From CALXXL01 sp034926605 (GTDB taxonomy: Bacteria; Verrucomicrobiota; Lentisphaeria; Victivallales; Victivallaceae), in the NCBI GenBank assembly GCA_034926605.1, contig JAYFQV010000007.1, positions 1 to 64,000 of the forward strand: a stretch of 64,000 nt of DNA, written 5' to 3'. The notes below the pieces were generated by a model that was not told the origin of the DNA, searched no databases, and saw only the letters and a program-made list of their open reading frames with translations. The first letter of the stretch is position 1. Each line of letters opens with the position of its first letter. Both the position numbers and the translations under genes were made by a program. This document shows positions 44,095 to 52,145 of this stretch, in pieces.

Positions 44095-45321
44095 TTAGTC
44101 CTTACGCGGCAAACTTATATTTTCGATCTTCTGCACATGAAAAATGTTTTCTATCGCGAAATCCTTTTCGGGACCGATCATATTAGAGTCGGATGAATAT
44201 TTATATTCGGTTTCGCCGGGGTCAATATCGAGTTCAAAATATACCTCTCGACGTAACGATTCATATCCCACAAGCGTTGCCTCGCCTCCGGTTGGCATAG
44301 ATGGGCGCGGGTCGAAGCACTCCAACCGGATATTGATTCTCACATCCAATGCCGTGCCGTTGATTTTAGAAACCTCCAGAGAATAATCCGGGTAGGCGTC
44401 TTCCCTTTTAGAGCCCGGACTGTTATGATTTATCAATTTGCCTTGAACCGTCATCCGGATACCAAATTTGTTACCCAAAATCGGAAAGGTACCACGTGAT
44501 ACAATTGGCACTTTGAGGCTCTCCAATCCGAACTGACGCATCCACCACGATGGCACTTCATATGATTCCGTGGTTTTCATCGTTTCCGCGTTGTTCTCCG
44601 TCAGTTCATGGTTTTCAGGTAATCTCTTGAACGCGAAAAAGAAACTTACAGGGTTCATGTTGCAATGATCATTCGCATCTTCATCTTCTAGGCTGGTGGA
44701 TATTACAACACATTCCTTTGCTGCGACGCTTTCATAACCAACCAGACGAACCAGGGATCCGCTTTTGATATCAGAAAGATCTGGGATCAACACCAATTCA
44801 ATGTCCTTCGGACTATCCAGCCTGATATTGTCCACATATAACACATTTATGCGGAACTTTTGCCCCGGGTACATTCCCGGTTGATCGAGGGGCTTATCTG
44901 TTACTATTCCCTCGATTTCCATCACGGTGCCGAAATCTTTGTCCAAAACGGGGAACACGCCCTGGCGACGCAGAAACAGTCTTTTGGTTTTTCTCCCGAC
45001 ATCGTTAACTTCAATTCCCTTTTCGGTTAACTTAAGTTCAAATTGTCCGATACCGAGAAAATATTGCGTATCCGCAATTGGATACACGTTTTCAATTCTG
45101 CCGCTGTCGTCAAAACAGCACTCATGCGTTTCATCAATATATAAGGTCGGATCGTCGCTATGGAGCATGGGCAAATGAAAGAAAATGTATTTGCCTTTGC
45201 TGACAACCATATAATCTCCGCAGTTGTCCGCAACATACTTGCCATCCGGTATTCCGTAGTGCAAGGGGGGCATGCATCCGGCCAGCATGAATAAGCATAC
45301 AGTCAACAGAATTGTTCTCAT
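44095..45321 (-). CDS. Lipoprotein with internally duplicated domain, unknown function
   Basis: 408 residues. MRTILLTVCLFMLAGC gives a lipobox with the cysteine at 16. Two related stretches follow: about 121-220 (GVFPVLDKDFG ... EIEG ... LVGYESV) and about 277-370 (GTFPILGNKFG ... TVQG ... LVGYESL), each ending in a beta-rich piece. Each copy may be an OB- or SH3-like beta barrel. No family recognised. DNA is AT-richer than the rest of the window. It appears to be the last gene of an operon with three small membrane proteins. Confidence 0.75.
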   Translation of the reverse strand: MRTILLTVCLFMLAGCMPPLHYGIPDGKYVADNCGDYMVVSKGKYIFFHLPMLHSDDPTLYIDETHECCFDDSGRIENVYPIADTQYFLGIGQFELKLTEKGIEVNDVGRKTKRLFLRRQGVFPVLDKDFGTVMEIEGIVTDKPLDQPGMYPGQKFRINVLYVDNIRLDSPKDIELVLIPDLSDIKSGSLVRLVGYESVAAKECVVISTSLEDEDANDHCNMNPVSFFFAFKRLPENHELTENNAETMKTTESYEVPSWWMRQFGLESLKVPIVSRGTFPILGNKFGIRMTVQGKLINHNSPGSKREDAYPDYSLEVSKINGTALDVRINIRLECFDPRPSMPTGGEATLVGYESLRREVYFELDIDPGETEYKYSSDSNMIGPEKDFAIENIFHVQKIENISLPRKD

Positions 45322-45367
45322 ACAAATATCTTTCAAGCTGATTAATTTGTTATTATATTTTCATTTA

Positions 45368-45724
45368 TTACGCCACCCCGCCGATAAACAATGTGTAAAA
45401 CAGTGGGATTTGTAATGCCATCGACAGGTTGCATATACATATTGTAAACAAATTTTTAGAGCTGAGACAGAAGAACGTGAAACAAAATACGGTCATCGTG
45501 ATGGCAAAGCCGGCATATATGCCGATTGTCCATAATTCATCTTTCATATATGTGCTTATAACTCCGGAGCAAAAATAGTCGAAGGTTAATGACGCAGAGA
45601 TGCCGATTTGCAGTGCAATAAGCATTAAGAGGATAAGTGTTTTTGTACCACAACGTCGTCCGTCTATGGGAGAAATCAATAGTGTCATGGCGCTTAAAAC
45701 CAATGCAATATATCCATAACGCAT
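45368..45724 (-). CDS. Small four-helix membrane protein C
   Basis: 118 residues with four hydrophobic segments (about 5-22, 28-50, 66-90, 93-115) and very short loops. No known motif. It lies 46 bases upstream of the lipoprotein gene and 21 bases after protein B, in the AT-rich operon. Function unknown; its repeated size and topology with A and B suggest a shared origin. Confidence 0.65.
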   Translation of the reverse strand: MRYGYIALVLSAMTLLISPIDGRRCGTKTLILLMLIALQIGISASLTFDYFCSGVISTYMKDELWTIGIYAGFAITMTVFCFTFFCLSSKNLFTICICNLSMALQIPLFYTLFIGGVA

Positions 45725-45745
45725 TATGATTATTTACTTCCAGGA

Positions 45746-46144
45746 TTAAACTTGTCCATGAACATAATAACCGAAAAACCCAGATAATTGAATAGCGCAG
45801 CAGGCTACTCCAATCCAACCTTGCAACGCGGTAAGTTTATTATGCGAGAAGGAAAGTATCATTGAATATATTGCGGCTGCCATGAAGAAAAGTAGCGATG
45901 TTATTAGAATCGCAGTGGAATTTGATAAAAAGATATTTTGAATCAATTTGTAGTCATCCCATCTATATATGCCAAACTCGACAGACAGACATAGACCGCA
46001 CAGCAGTATTGATAAAATTGCGCCACCCTTGCCTATATAACGGCAAGGGATAAACCATAAGCGCAATGAGGCGTCGCTTATTATAAATATCATACAGATC
46101 ACAAATCCATGGTTGGCGCAGAACAGTAAATAATCCAGAAACAT
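45746..46144 (-). CDS. Small four-helix membrane protein B
   Basis: 132 residues with four hydrophobic segments (about 5-25, 38-57, 73-97, 105-127). The first contains several cysteines. A weak GGGATAAG lies before the ATG. No family recognised. Same strand and operon as proteins A and C. Confidence 0.65.
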   Translation of the reverse strand: MFLDYLLFCANHGFVICMIFIISDASLRLWFIPCRYIGKGGAILSILLCGLCLSVEFGIYRWDDYKLIQNIFLSNSTAILITSLLFFMAAAIYSMILSFSHNKLTALQGWIGVACCAIQLSGFFGYYVHGQV

Positions 46145-46251
46145 TTATTCTTATCCCGTGAATAGCAATCAAGACACCGAATCGTATTTATATACTACAG
46201 ACATCTCGGTTACCCTATATGACACCAAAGAATAGTGATTTATAGTCGCTA

Positions 46252-46673
46252 TTATGTTTTTCGGGATATTTTGGGGGGCAACGTTTGTCTCAACGCAATA
46301 TATAAATAAATCATGGCGCCTTGGGCGGTGCTCCTCAGCAGGCATAAAAGCCCTTGTATTTTTAGCGTTCTGCACGATGCCCCCAATAAAAAGATACCAT
46401 AAAATATGCCGATATAAATTGCAGCCCAACTGCCGGTCTTTATATACTCTGCCATGATCGGATAGCGCATTAGCCAATTCACGGGCATGAAAGAATCCAG
46501 ATAATACATCATCGCCACTGTCGCCATGCTCAATGGACAGGCCATGAGAAGCACTGTCGCAAATGCATATATTCTGGCTGGGGTGGAACGATATCTTTTA
46601 AATAAACAGACAAAATAAGGCTTAATAGTCCACTACACATACCACGCAAATTAATTACGATCAGCAGTTTCAT
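46252..46673 (-). CDS. Small four-helix membrane protein A, interrupted by a -1 frameshift
   Basis: The ATG at 46673, with GTGGAAG six bases upstream, begins a hydrophobic N-terminus (MKLLIVINLRGMCSG...) but that frame stops at 46530. The -1 frame carries on with RYRSTPARIYAFATVLLMACP and three further helices to a stop at 46252. Joined at the heptamer T-TTA-AAA (46596-46602), the product is 140 residues with four helices, matching proteins B (132) and C (118). The join may be programmed frameshifting, polymerase slippage, a true mutation or a sequence error. Without the join, the second part could start at GTG 46554 (100 residues). Confidence 0.55.
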
Positions 46674-46735
46674 ATTTGCTTCCACCGACTATTTAAACAA
46701 TTGCGTTGCTGTTAACTGCATGGAGTCATGCAATC

Positions 46736-46764
46736 AATTTATGCCTGTAATATAATAAATTCAA
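46736..46764 (-). promoter_or_regulatory. Probable promoter of the AT-rich membrane-protein operon
   Basis: On the minus strand TTGAAT (46759-46764) and TAAATT (46736-46741) are 17 bases apart, about 60 bases before the ATG of protein A. Confidence 0.5.
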
Positions 46765-47082
46765 GTGTGCAATCTAAGCATTGTTGAAATAAACCTTTTT
46801 AGCGATGTCCGTCAAAATTGTTGCTTCGGAAGTGATGAGCTTGCCGCTAAAATCGCAAGTGGGCGCGGCAATTCCTAATATTTCTATTTTAATTGTTTGG
46901 CGGGAATGTCGATTATTCCAGCCTTTGGCGCATTTTCCATTTGAAAATCGGCGGTCGCCAAGTTATATTCCGCCATGTTGCTTTCGAGTGCCTGTCGGGA
47001 ATCAATTCAGCGGTCGGGAATATGATTGCATCGCGGAACGGCGAGGGGGGATCAAGGCCGCCATATGGAAGGAAGTGCTTTA
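46765..47082. other. Intergenic stretch before the GNAT gene
   Basis: About 320 bases. Short plus-strand open frames (from 46805 and 46893) overlap each other and have no good start site or protein character, so no gene is called. GC content rises towards 47000, marking the end of the AT-rich patch. Confidence 0.5.
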
Positions 47083-47580
47083 ATGGCCGTAATCAAGCGG
47101 ATTGTCTATGCTGACGACCTTAAGCGGTGTCTCGAGCTCATACATGGCAGTTTTATGACGGTGGCGGAGGAATTCGGGCTGACTCCGGAGAACAGCCCGA
47201 CCAACGGGGCATTTCTGCCGCTGGAAAGGCTGCGGGCGGATTTTGAACGCGGCTGCCTGATGTTCGGCATGTATGACGGCGGAAAAATTGTCGGGTTCAT
47301 GCAGTTGACCGGGAAAGATGGCGGTGTGTATGAACTTGGTCGTTTGGCGGTGTTGCCCGCCTGCCGCCATCGCGGCTTGGGCGCGGAAATGCTGGCCTTT
47401 GCAAATCGGAGAGTCGCCGCGCTGGGCGGCCGCAAGATAACCGCCGGGATTATCGAGGACAACGTCCGCCTGAAAAAATGGTATGTCGCGCATGATTTTT
47501 ACAGTACGGGAACCGCAAGGTTTCCCCATCTTCCATTTACGGTAGGGTTCATGGAAACCCAATGCGGGGTCTTTCCTTAG
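47083..47580 (+). CDS. GNAT-family N-acetyltransferase
   Basis: 165 residues. The acetyl-CoA loop is LPACRHRGLGAEMLAFA (Q/R-x2-G-x-G/A form) after a VYELGRLAVLP strand; KKWYVAHDFYSTGTARF is the common GNAT end with an FYxxxG turn. Substrate not evident. AAGGAAG precedes the ATG at 47083; a longer frame upstream is not favoured. Three bases separate its stop from the convergent thpR gene. Confidence 0.85.
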   Translation: MAVIKRIVYADDLKRCLELIHGSFMTVAEEFGLTPENSPTNGAFLPLERLRADFERGCLMFGMYDGGKIVGFMQLTGKDGGVYELGRLAVLPACRHRGLGAEMLAFANRRVAALGGRKITAGIIEDNVRLKKWYVAHDFYSTGTARFPHLPFTVGFMETQCGVFP

Positions 47581-47583
47581 CCG

Positions 47584-48159
47584 CTATGTCGACGGTCTGG
47601 TGCCGGGCAATTCCACCAGAGCCAGCGGCGTATGGATCAGCCGTCCGGTGTTGTTATGACTGTGGAACAGGACAATCTTCCGAGCCATGGTTGCCGGGCA
47701 GCGCATTTTGGTCAGTCTTTCAAGTTTTTCACTGTCTTCTGCTGAAAGCCGGCTCTTGAAGCGCAGCAGGGTGATATGCGGCATGAAGCGGCGGTTGTCC
47801 GCCGGCTTGCCGGTTATCCGACCGACAAGCGTGTCGGCTCGGCGTTTAAGCTCAAGAAGTTCCGGTTCGGCTTTGAACGCCAGATGCAGCGAGTTGGGGC
47901 GGCTCCTTGATGGAAAGCAGCCGAAGCCGTCCGGGATCAATTGCGCGGCGGACGAGCCGTCGAACGCGGCGGCGAATTCCGCCGCCAGTCGTTCAGCTGC
48001 TTCCGGCGGCGTGCCGCCCAAAAAAACCAGGGTCAGATGGTATTGCTCCTGCGGCGTAGATCGGGCCGCGGACGGCAGAACTCCGCGCCAACGAGCCAGC
48101 GCCGATTTCAGTTCTTCCGCCGGTTCCAGCGCGATGAACAGCCGCAGGTCGTCGTTCAT
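47584..48159 (-). CDS. thpR: RNA 2',3'-cyclic phosphodiesterase (2'-5' RNA ligase family)
   Basis: 191 residues. Two HxTx motifs, HLTLVFLG near 41 and HITLLR near 128, are the catalytic pair of the 2H phosphoesterases. The opening RLFIALEP is typical. It opens 2',3'-cyclic phosphates or joins tRNA half molecules in vitro; the cell role is not settled in the family. It overlaps the upstream FAD oxidoreductase stop by four bases (ATGA). Confidence 0.92.
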   Translation of the reverse strand: MNDDLRLFIALEPAEELKSALARWRGVLPSAARSTPQEQYHLTLVFLGGTPPEAAERLAAEFAAAFDGSSAAQLIPDGFGCFPSRSRPNSLHLAFKAEPELLELKRRADTLVGRITGKPADNRRFMPHITLLRFKSRLSAEDSEKLERLTKMRCPATMARKIVLFHSHNNTGRLIHTPLALVELPGTRPST

Positions 48160-50138
48160 TTTATCTTTTTGAACACCACGCCGTCGGCCACGGCTTTCAC
48201 GTCTCTGCCGCCGTTGCCGACCACGACCGTGATTTTGTCGCCTTTCTTGGCAATGAAGCGGTGCATTTCGTCCAGCAGACCTTTGTCGGTGGCGGAAAGA
48301 TCGCAGGAAAGTTTGTAGGTGGTGCGGTTCTTCATGAATGTCACCGGCATACGCTTGCGGATTTCACCGTGGGGTACCAGCAGATAGAGAATATAGCGGC
48401 CGTCTTCCGGCACCGTCCAGTGATAGGTCGCCGTTACCGGCTCCTCGGTGTAGCTCTGCTTGTAACGGCCGTTAAGCATCGGGGTGCCCACCTCCCGGTT
48501 CTGCCAGGGGCCGGAGAGCTCGGCGTCGGGATCGTCCAGCACATAATATCCGTCCTTTTCAAGTTCGGAGGTTCGCGGGAACAGATTGCCGCCGGGATAG
48601 TGCAATATACCGCCCAGGGACTCTAGCCGTTTCTGGAGCGTGTCGGTGTCTATATCCTGCACCGGGCAGTTTTTGTCGATCGCCATTGCCGCGGCGATAC
48701 CGGCCGCCTCTCCGGCGGTCATAAACTGCGGCTCCATCCGCAGCGAGCAGTAGGCGACATGGGACGCGGAAAGGCATACCGGCACCAGCAGGTTGACGCA
48801 CTCCGACTTCCTGGGTGTCAGCGCGCGGTACGGTATTTCATAGGGACGTACCGGAACCTTGCCGTCGAATACGCTGATAAAACCTTCCATATAGACCTTG
48901 CCGTCGGGCGCGAGGAACTTGCGTACCGCGTGGGAGTCGAGCATATACGAGCCGATGCCTATGGAGTCCGGTTTCAGGTTGTCCTCGTAGCAGTCCTGTT
49001 GGCGCATCACGTAATCGCCGACCATCCGGCGCGACTCGCGGACGTAGAGCTGCCACGGCCAGTGGCCGTTGTCGGGGAATTCATCGGCGGGGAGTCCCCA
49101 CGACGACGCGTCCTCGCGCAGGTCGGCCGGGACGCCGGGATCGTGGGATATGAAGTAGAGCAGACCCTGGATGTATCTTTTGTGGTCTTCGGCGATGGCG
49201 TCGCGTTCGGCGTAGCTTACCTCGCTCCAGGTGTGGCTGTGGTTGATCATATCGGTGGAGAAGTCGCCGCGGTTGTTGACGTCGATTTTGCCGTCGGGAA
49301 GCAGACCCCAATATGAAATGATGTCGTTGAACGTCCATTTTTTATCCGGTTCTGACTTTATCCAGTTGAGCAGATTGCGGTAATTTGCCGGGTTGTATCC
49401 CTCCGGCTTGGGCACGGGAACGAAATTGTCCTTGTTCTGGGTCATGCAGACCCGGAAATTGTAGGCCTGGGTCAGGCCGTCGGCGTCGCCGACCTTGCCG
49501 GGTTCGGCGCGCACCAGGTCTGGCAGCAGATTGCCGTTGTCGTCGAATGCTTCGGCGTGCTTGATCTCAATAGCCGGCCGGATGCCGGCGGCCGACTCGC
49601 CATATTCATTGCGGCCTTCGCGCCCCACGCGGTATGAGACGCCGGCGGCGGCCATGAGGTCGCCTTCGTAGGTGGCGTCAACAAAAATCTTTCCGCTGAC
49701 GGTGTCGCCGTTTTCAAGTTTGACGGACAGGATGCGGCCGTCGGCCATTTTCGGTTTGGATTTTTCGGCCAGCCTTGCGTTCTTTACCACCGTTACGCCG
49801 GGAACGGCGACCATGGCATCGAACAGTTGTTCACTGTATGCGGGCGTGGCATGGTTGAACGCTCCGTCCGGACGGTCGGCCGAACGCCTCAGGAAGGCGG
49901 CTGTCAGCCCTCCGAGTGTTTCCTGGCGCATGATGTCCACGTTGCCGAGGCCGGAGGCGGTCATGCCGCCGAGGTGGGAGCCCGGTTCGAGGAGCAGTAC
50001 TGATTTTCCTTCCCTCGCCGCCGCCGCCGCCGCGGTTACTCCGCCAGAGGTGCCGCCGTACACCACCACATCGGCCTTGTAGTCGGCCGCCATAAGCGCT
50101 GCCGCCGGAAGCAGCGCGAGAATCGTCAGGAACTTCAT
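48156..50138 (-). CDS. Secreted FAD-dependent oxidoreductase (FAD_oxidored type)
   Basis: 660 residues. Signal peptide MKFLTILALLPAAALMA, then the dinucleotide fold VVVYGGTSGGVTAA and LLLEPGSHLGGMTASGLG, which are typical of the large FAD-dependent dehydrogenases common in Lentisphaerota and Planctomycetes. FVDATYEGDLMAAAGVSYRVGREG is a further family block. The C-terminal 130 residues form a beta-rich domain (NREVGTPML..., YHWTVPEDGRYILYLLV) like a carbohydrate-binding add-on. Probably acts on sugars or polyols in the periplasm. AAAGGAAATGCT precedes the ATG. Confidence 0.85.
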   Translation of the reverse strand: MKFLTILALLPAAALMAADYKADVVVYGGTSGGVTAAAAAAREGKSVLLLEPGSHLGGMTASGLGNVDIMRQETLGGLTAAFLRRSADRPDGAFNHATPAYSEQLFDAMVAVPGVTVVKNARLAEKSKPKMADGRILSVKLENGDTVSGKIFVDATYEGDLMAAAGVSYRVGREGRNEYGESAAGIRPAIEIKHAEAFDDNGNLLPDLVRAEPGKVGDADGLTQAYNFRVCMTQNKDNFVPVPKPEGYNPANYRNLLNWIKSEPDKKWTFNDIISYWGLLPDGKIDVNNRGDFSTDMINHSHTWSEVSYAERDAIAEDHKRYIQGLLYFISHDPGVPADLREDASSWGLPADEFPDNGHWPWQLYVRESRRMVGDYVMRQQDCYEDNLKPDSIGIGSYMLDSHAVRKFLAPDGKVYMEGFISVFDGKVPVRPYEIPYRALTPRKSECVNLLVPVCLSASHVAYCSLRMEPQFMTAGEAAGIAAAMAIDKNCPVQDIDTDTLQKRLESLGGILHYPGGNLFPRTSELEKDGYYVLDDPDAELSGPWQNREVGTPMLNGRYKQSYTEEPVTATYHWTVPEDGRYILYLLVPHGEIRKRMPVTFMKNRTTYKLSCDLSATDKGLLDEMHRFIAKKGDKITVVVGNGGRDVKAVADGVVFKKIK

Positions 50139-50242
50139 AGCATTTCCTTTGTTTTCAAGATTATAGTGTTTCGTGGTTAATTTATCACGGAAAGGTTGAT
50201 TTTTCGCCTCCGGACGCAGCTTTTTTGAGAAAAATGGAAAAA

Positions 50243-50290
50243 ACACAAGATATTGTGCGTTTTGAGGGTTGACAACGCAATATGATGGGG
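50243..50290. promoter_or_regulatory. Pair of NrdR-like boxes
   Basis: ACACAAGATATTGTGC (50243-50258) fits the NrdR box acaCwAtATaTwGtgt at every strongly conserved position. ACGCAATATGATGGGG (50275-50290) is a weaker second copy. The two starts are 32 bases apart, with 16 bases between, the helical spacing known for tandem NrdR sites. The second box lies inside the promoter spacer. Confidence 0.7.
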
Positions 50291-50297
50291 GTATAAT
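50269..50297 (+). promoter_or_regulatory. Consensus sigma-70 promoter
   Basis: TTGACA (50269-50274), 17 bases, TATAAT (50292-50297): a perfect match. It drives the small glycyl-radical gene, with an expected start of transcription near 50304. Confidence 0.9.
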
Positions 50298-50359
50298 AAT
50301 GGTGTGGGAAGAAAAAGATCAGATAATGTCGCTTCGGCGACGGAAAGCGAGAGGATGAA

Positions 50360-50503
50360 ATGGCAGTTTGCGGAGAAAAGACGGAGATTTACAGCCGGGT
50401 CGTCGGATATTTCAGGCCGGTTTCCAACTGGAATCGCGGCAAGCAGGAGGAGTTTAACGACCGCAAGACTTATGTGGTCGGCAGATGCGCCTGCGGCAAA
50501 TAA
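50360..50503 (+). CDS. Stand-alone glycyl-radical segment of anaerobic ribonucleotide reductase (NrdD C-terminus-like)
   Basis: 47 residues, MAVCGEKTEIYSRVVGYFRP at the start. The block YSRVVGYFRPVSNWN and the following GKQEEFNDRKTY match the last segment of class III ribonucleotide reductase NrdD, where the glycine in RVxGY carries the radical; here that is Gly16. There is one cysteine at 4 and a CAC pair at 43-45 in place of the two CxxC zinc pairs. AGAGG lies before the ATG. It has its own promoter, NrdR-like operator and terminator. It could be an autonomous radical domain that complements a larger NrdD, in the manner of YfiD/GrcA for pyruvate formate-lyase, or a split part of NrdD. Confidence 0.75.
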   Translation: MAVCGEKTEIYSRVVGYFRPVSNWNRGKQEEFNDRKTYVVGRCACGK

Positions 50504-50519
50504 CGGCACGGCTCTCCGG

Positions 50520-50544
50520 AAAGCCCCCTGATTCGGGGGCTTTT
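50520..50544 (+). terminator. Intrinsic terminator of the mini-gene
   Basis: AAAGCCCCC / GGGGGCTTT stem with loop TGATTC and TTTTCTATTTT after it, 16 bases beyond the stop. Confidence 0.88.
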
Positions 50545-50613
50545 CTATTTTAAACGAGTTGAAAAATGGATAGTGAATGCTATATTAGGCGCAAACGCGG
50601 GGGCTGATTTTAA

Positions 50614-51375
50614 ATGAGCAGAACGCTCGACCTTATACTACCATTTTATCATCCCCACCCCGGATGGGTGGAAAACGACGTGGCACACATAACCGCGTTG
50701 CGGCGTCATTTTGAGGAACGCGGCGTGCAACTTACCGTTTACGCCGTAAACGACGGCTGGGATATGGCCGACTTCCCCTCCGAGAAACTGGATGCCATCC
50801 GCGCGGCCGCCGGAGGCCGTTTCACGTTTATCGACAGCCAGCCGAACCGTGGCAAAGGTTATTCTCTGCGTGCCGGCGTTTCCGCCGGGGCCGGGGATAT
50901 CCGCATTTACACCGATCATGATTTTCCGTTCGGGTCCCGCAGCGTGATTGACGCGTATAATCTGCTCGACTCCGGTGCAGAGGTTGTTATGGGGGTGCGC
51001 GGGCGGGAGTATTCCCACGCGATACGCGGGTTGCGCCGGATGATTTCAAAGATGGTGCGCAAATTGAACGCCCTGCTGTTGGGGCTTCCCCCGGAACTCT
51101 GCGACACCCAGGCTGGATTCAAGGGATTTCGCGGCGCCGGAATCGACGCATTTCTGGACACAACCGTAAACGCTTTTCTGTTCGATACCGAATTCATTCT
51201 GCTGGCTCGGAAACGTCGGCTTAGCATCGTTCCAATACCGCTGGTATTGCGTGACGGGTTGCATTTTTCGCGGATGGGCTTCCGTACATTGCTGCGGGAG
51301 ACAGCCAATTTGTTCCGCATTCTATGGAAAGTGCGTATTCGCGGCGGCTGTTCAACGGTGCTTGCCAATGAATAA
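50614..51375 (+). CDS. Family 2 glycosyltransferase, polyprenyl-phosphate sugar synthase-like
   Basis: 253 residues, GT-A fold. LDLILPFYHPHPGW, the nucleotide Asp region VYAVNDGWD, QPNRGKGYSLRAG and the IYTDHDFPFG metal region resemble GT2 enzymes of the DPM1/ArnC type. GLPPELCDTQAGFKGFRG is the usual product-site phrase of that group. It lacks the C-terminal membrane helices of ArnC. As the first gene of a three-gene operon with a deacetylase and an ArnT-like transferase it probably loads a sugar on undecaprenyl phosphate. Confidence 0.88.
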   Translation: MSRTLDLILPFYHPHPGWVENDVAHITALRRHFEERGVQLTVYAVNDGWDMADFPSEKLDAIRAAAGGRFTFIDSQPNRGKGYSLRAGVSAGAGDIRIYTDHDFPFGSRSVIDAYNLLDSGAEVVMGVRGREYSHAIRGLRRMISKMVRKLNALLLGLPPELCDTQAGFKGFRGAGIDAFLDTTVNAFLFDTEFILLARKRRLSIVPIPLVLRDGLHFSRMGFRTLLRETANLFRILWKVRIRGGCSTVLANE

Positions 51376-52144
51376 AATACTGCTGTCATTCGATGTGGAG
51401 GAGTTCGACATCCCGCGTGAATACGGCGCGGAAGTCTCGGAACAGGACGAAATCGCGGTTTCCGCCGCCGGTCTCGAGCCGGTTTTGGATTTGCTTGAAG
51501 CAAAAAAGGTGACGGCGACGTTTTTCGTGACCGCCGTATTTGCCGAACGCGCCCCCGGGCTGTTTGCCCGCATAGTCTCCGGCGGGCATGAGATTGCCTC
51601 GCATGGGCTTCGCCACACCGGATTTGAGATCGGCGACCTTGCGGAGTCCAAGCGCATTCTCGAACGGCTTTCCGGTTGTCGCGTTACCGGATTCCGTGCC
51701 GCCCGGCTGGCCCCGGTACCGGCGGAGGAAATCGGAAGGTATTACGACTACGATTCTTCGCTGAATCCGACCTTCCTGCCTGGACGTTATAACAATCTGA
51801 ACAAACCGGCGACGGTTTTTCGGGAGCCTTGCGGGTTGTTGCGCTGTCCGGTTTCCGTGACGCCGCTGGCGCGGTTCCCGCTGTTCTGGCTCTCGTTCAA
51901 GAATCTGCCGTTGGGGCCATACTGTCTGCTTGCCGGTGCCGCTCTTTCACATTACGGGTTCTTCAGTTTATATACTCATCCGTGGGAATACAACGCCGCT
52001 ATCCGCGATCCGCGCTGGAAATTGCCCAAATACATCGTGCGCCATGCCGGCGGGGAACAACTTGACCGACTTGGCGTGCTGATCGACCGGCTTGGGAGCA
52101 AAGGCGAATTCACCACATTCAATTCATATTTGAGGGAGTTTTGA
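51368..52144 (+). CDS. Polysaccharide deacetylase (NodB fold)
   Basis: 258 residues. MNKILLSFDVEEFD holds the catalytic/metal aspartate pair; ATFFVTAVFAER and GGHEIASHGLRHTGF supply the two metal histidines; GFRAARLAPV matches the later family motif. Such enzymes remove acetyl or formyl groups from amino sugars, for example NaxD or ArnD acting on lipid-linked sugars. It starts eight bases inside the end of the GT2 gene, so both are coupled. Peptidoglycan or chitin deacetylases are less likely given the neighbours and absence of a signal peptide. Confidence 0.9.
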   Translation: MNKILLSFDVEEFDIPREYGAEVSEQDEIAVSAAGLEPVLDLLEAKKVTATFFVTAVFAERAPGLFARIVSGGHEIASHGLRHTGFEIGDLAESKRILERLSGCRVTGFRAARLAPVPAEEIGRYYDYDSSLNPTFLPGRYNNLNKPATVFREPCGLLRCPVSVTPLARFPLFWLSFKNLPLGPYCLLAGAALSHYGFFSLYTHPWEYNAAIRDPRWKLPKYIVRHAGGEQLDRLGVLIDRLGSKGEFTTFNSYLREF

Positions 52145-52145
52145 G

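Noticed and set aside
43933..47082. Integrative element at tRNA-Pro
   Set aside because: The AT-rich patch fits, but no integrase and no second copy of the tRNA 3' end were found, so no element or attachment site is annotated.
46805..47114. Two overlapping short plus-strand open frames before the GNAT gene
   Set aside because: They overlap each other, lack ribosome sites and do not look like protein; region left as intergenic.
50304..50531. 75-residue open frame over the glycyl-radical mini-gene in another frame
   Set aside because: Arginine/serine-rich with no family likeness, while the 47-codon frame matches the NrdD radical loop and has a ribosome site.
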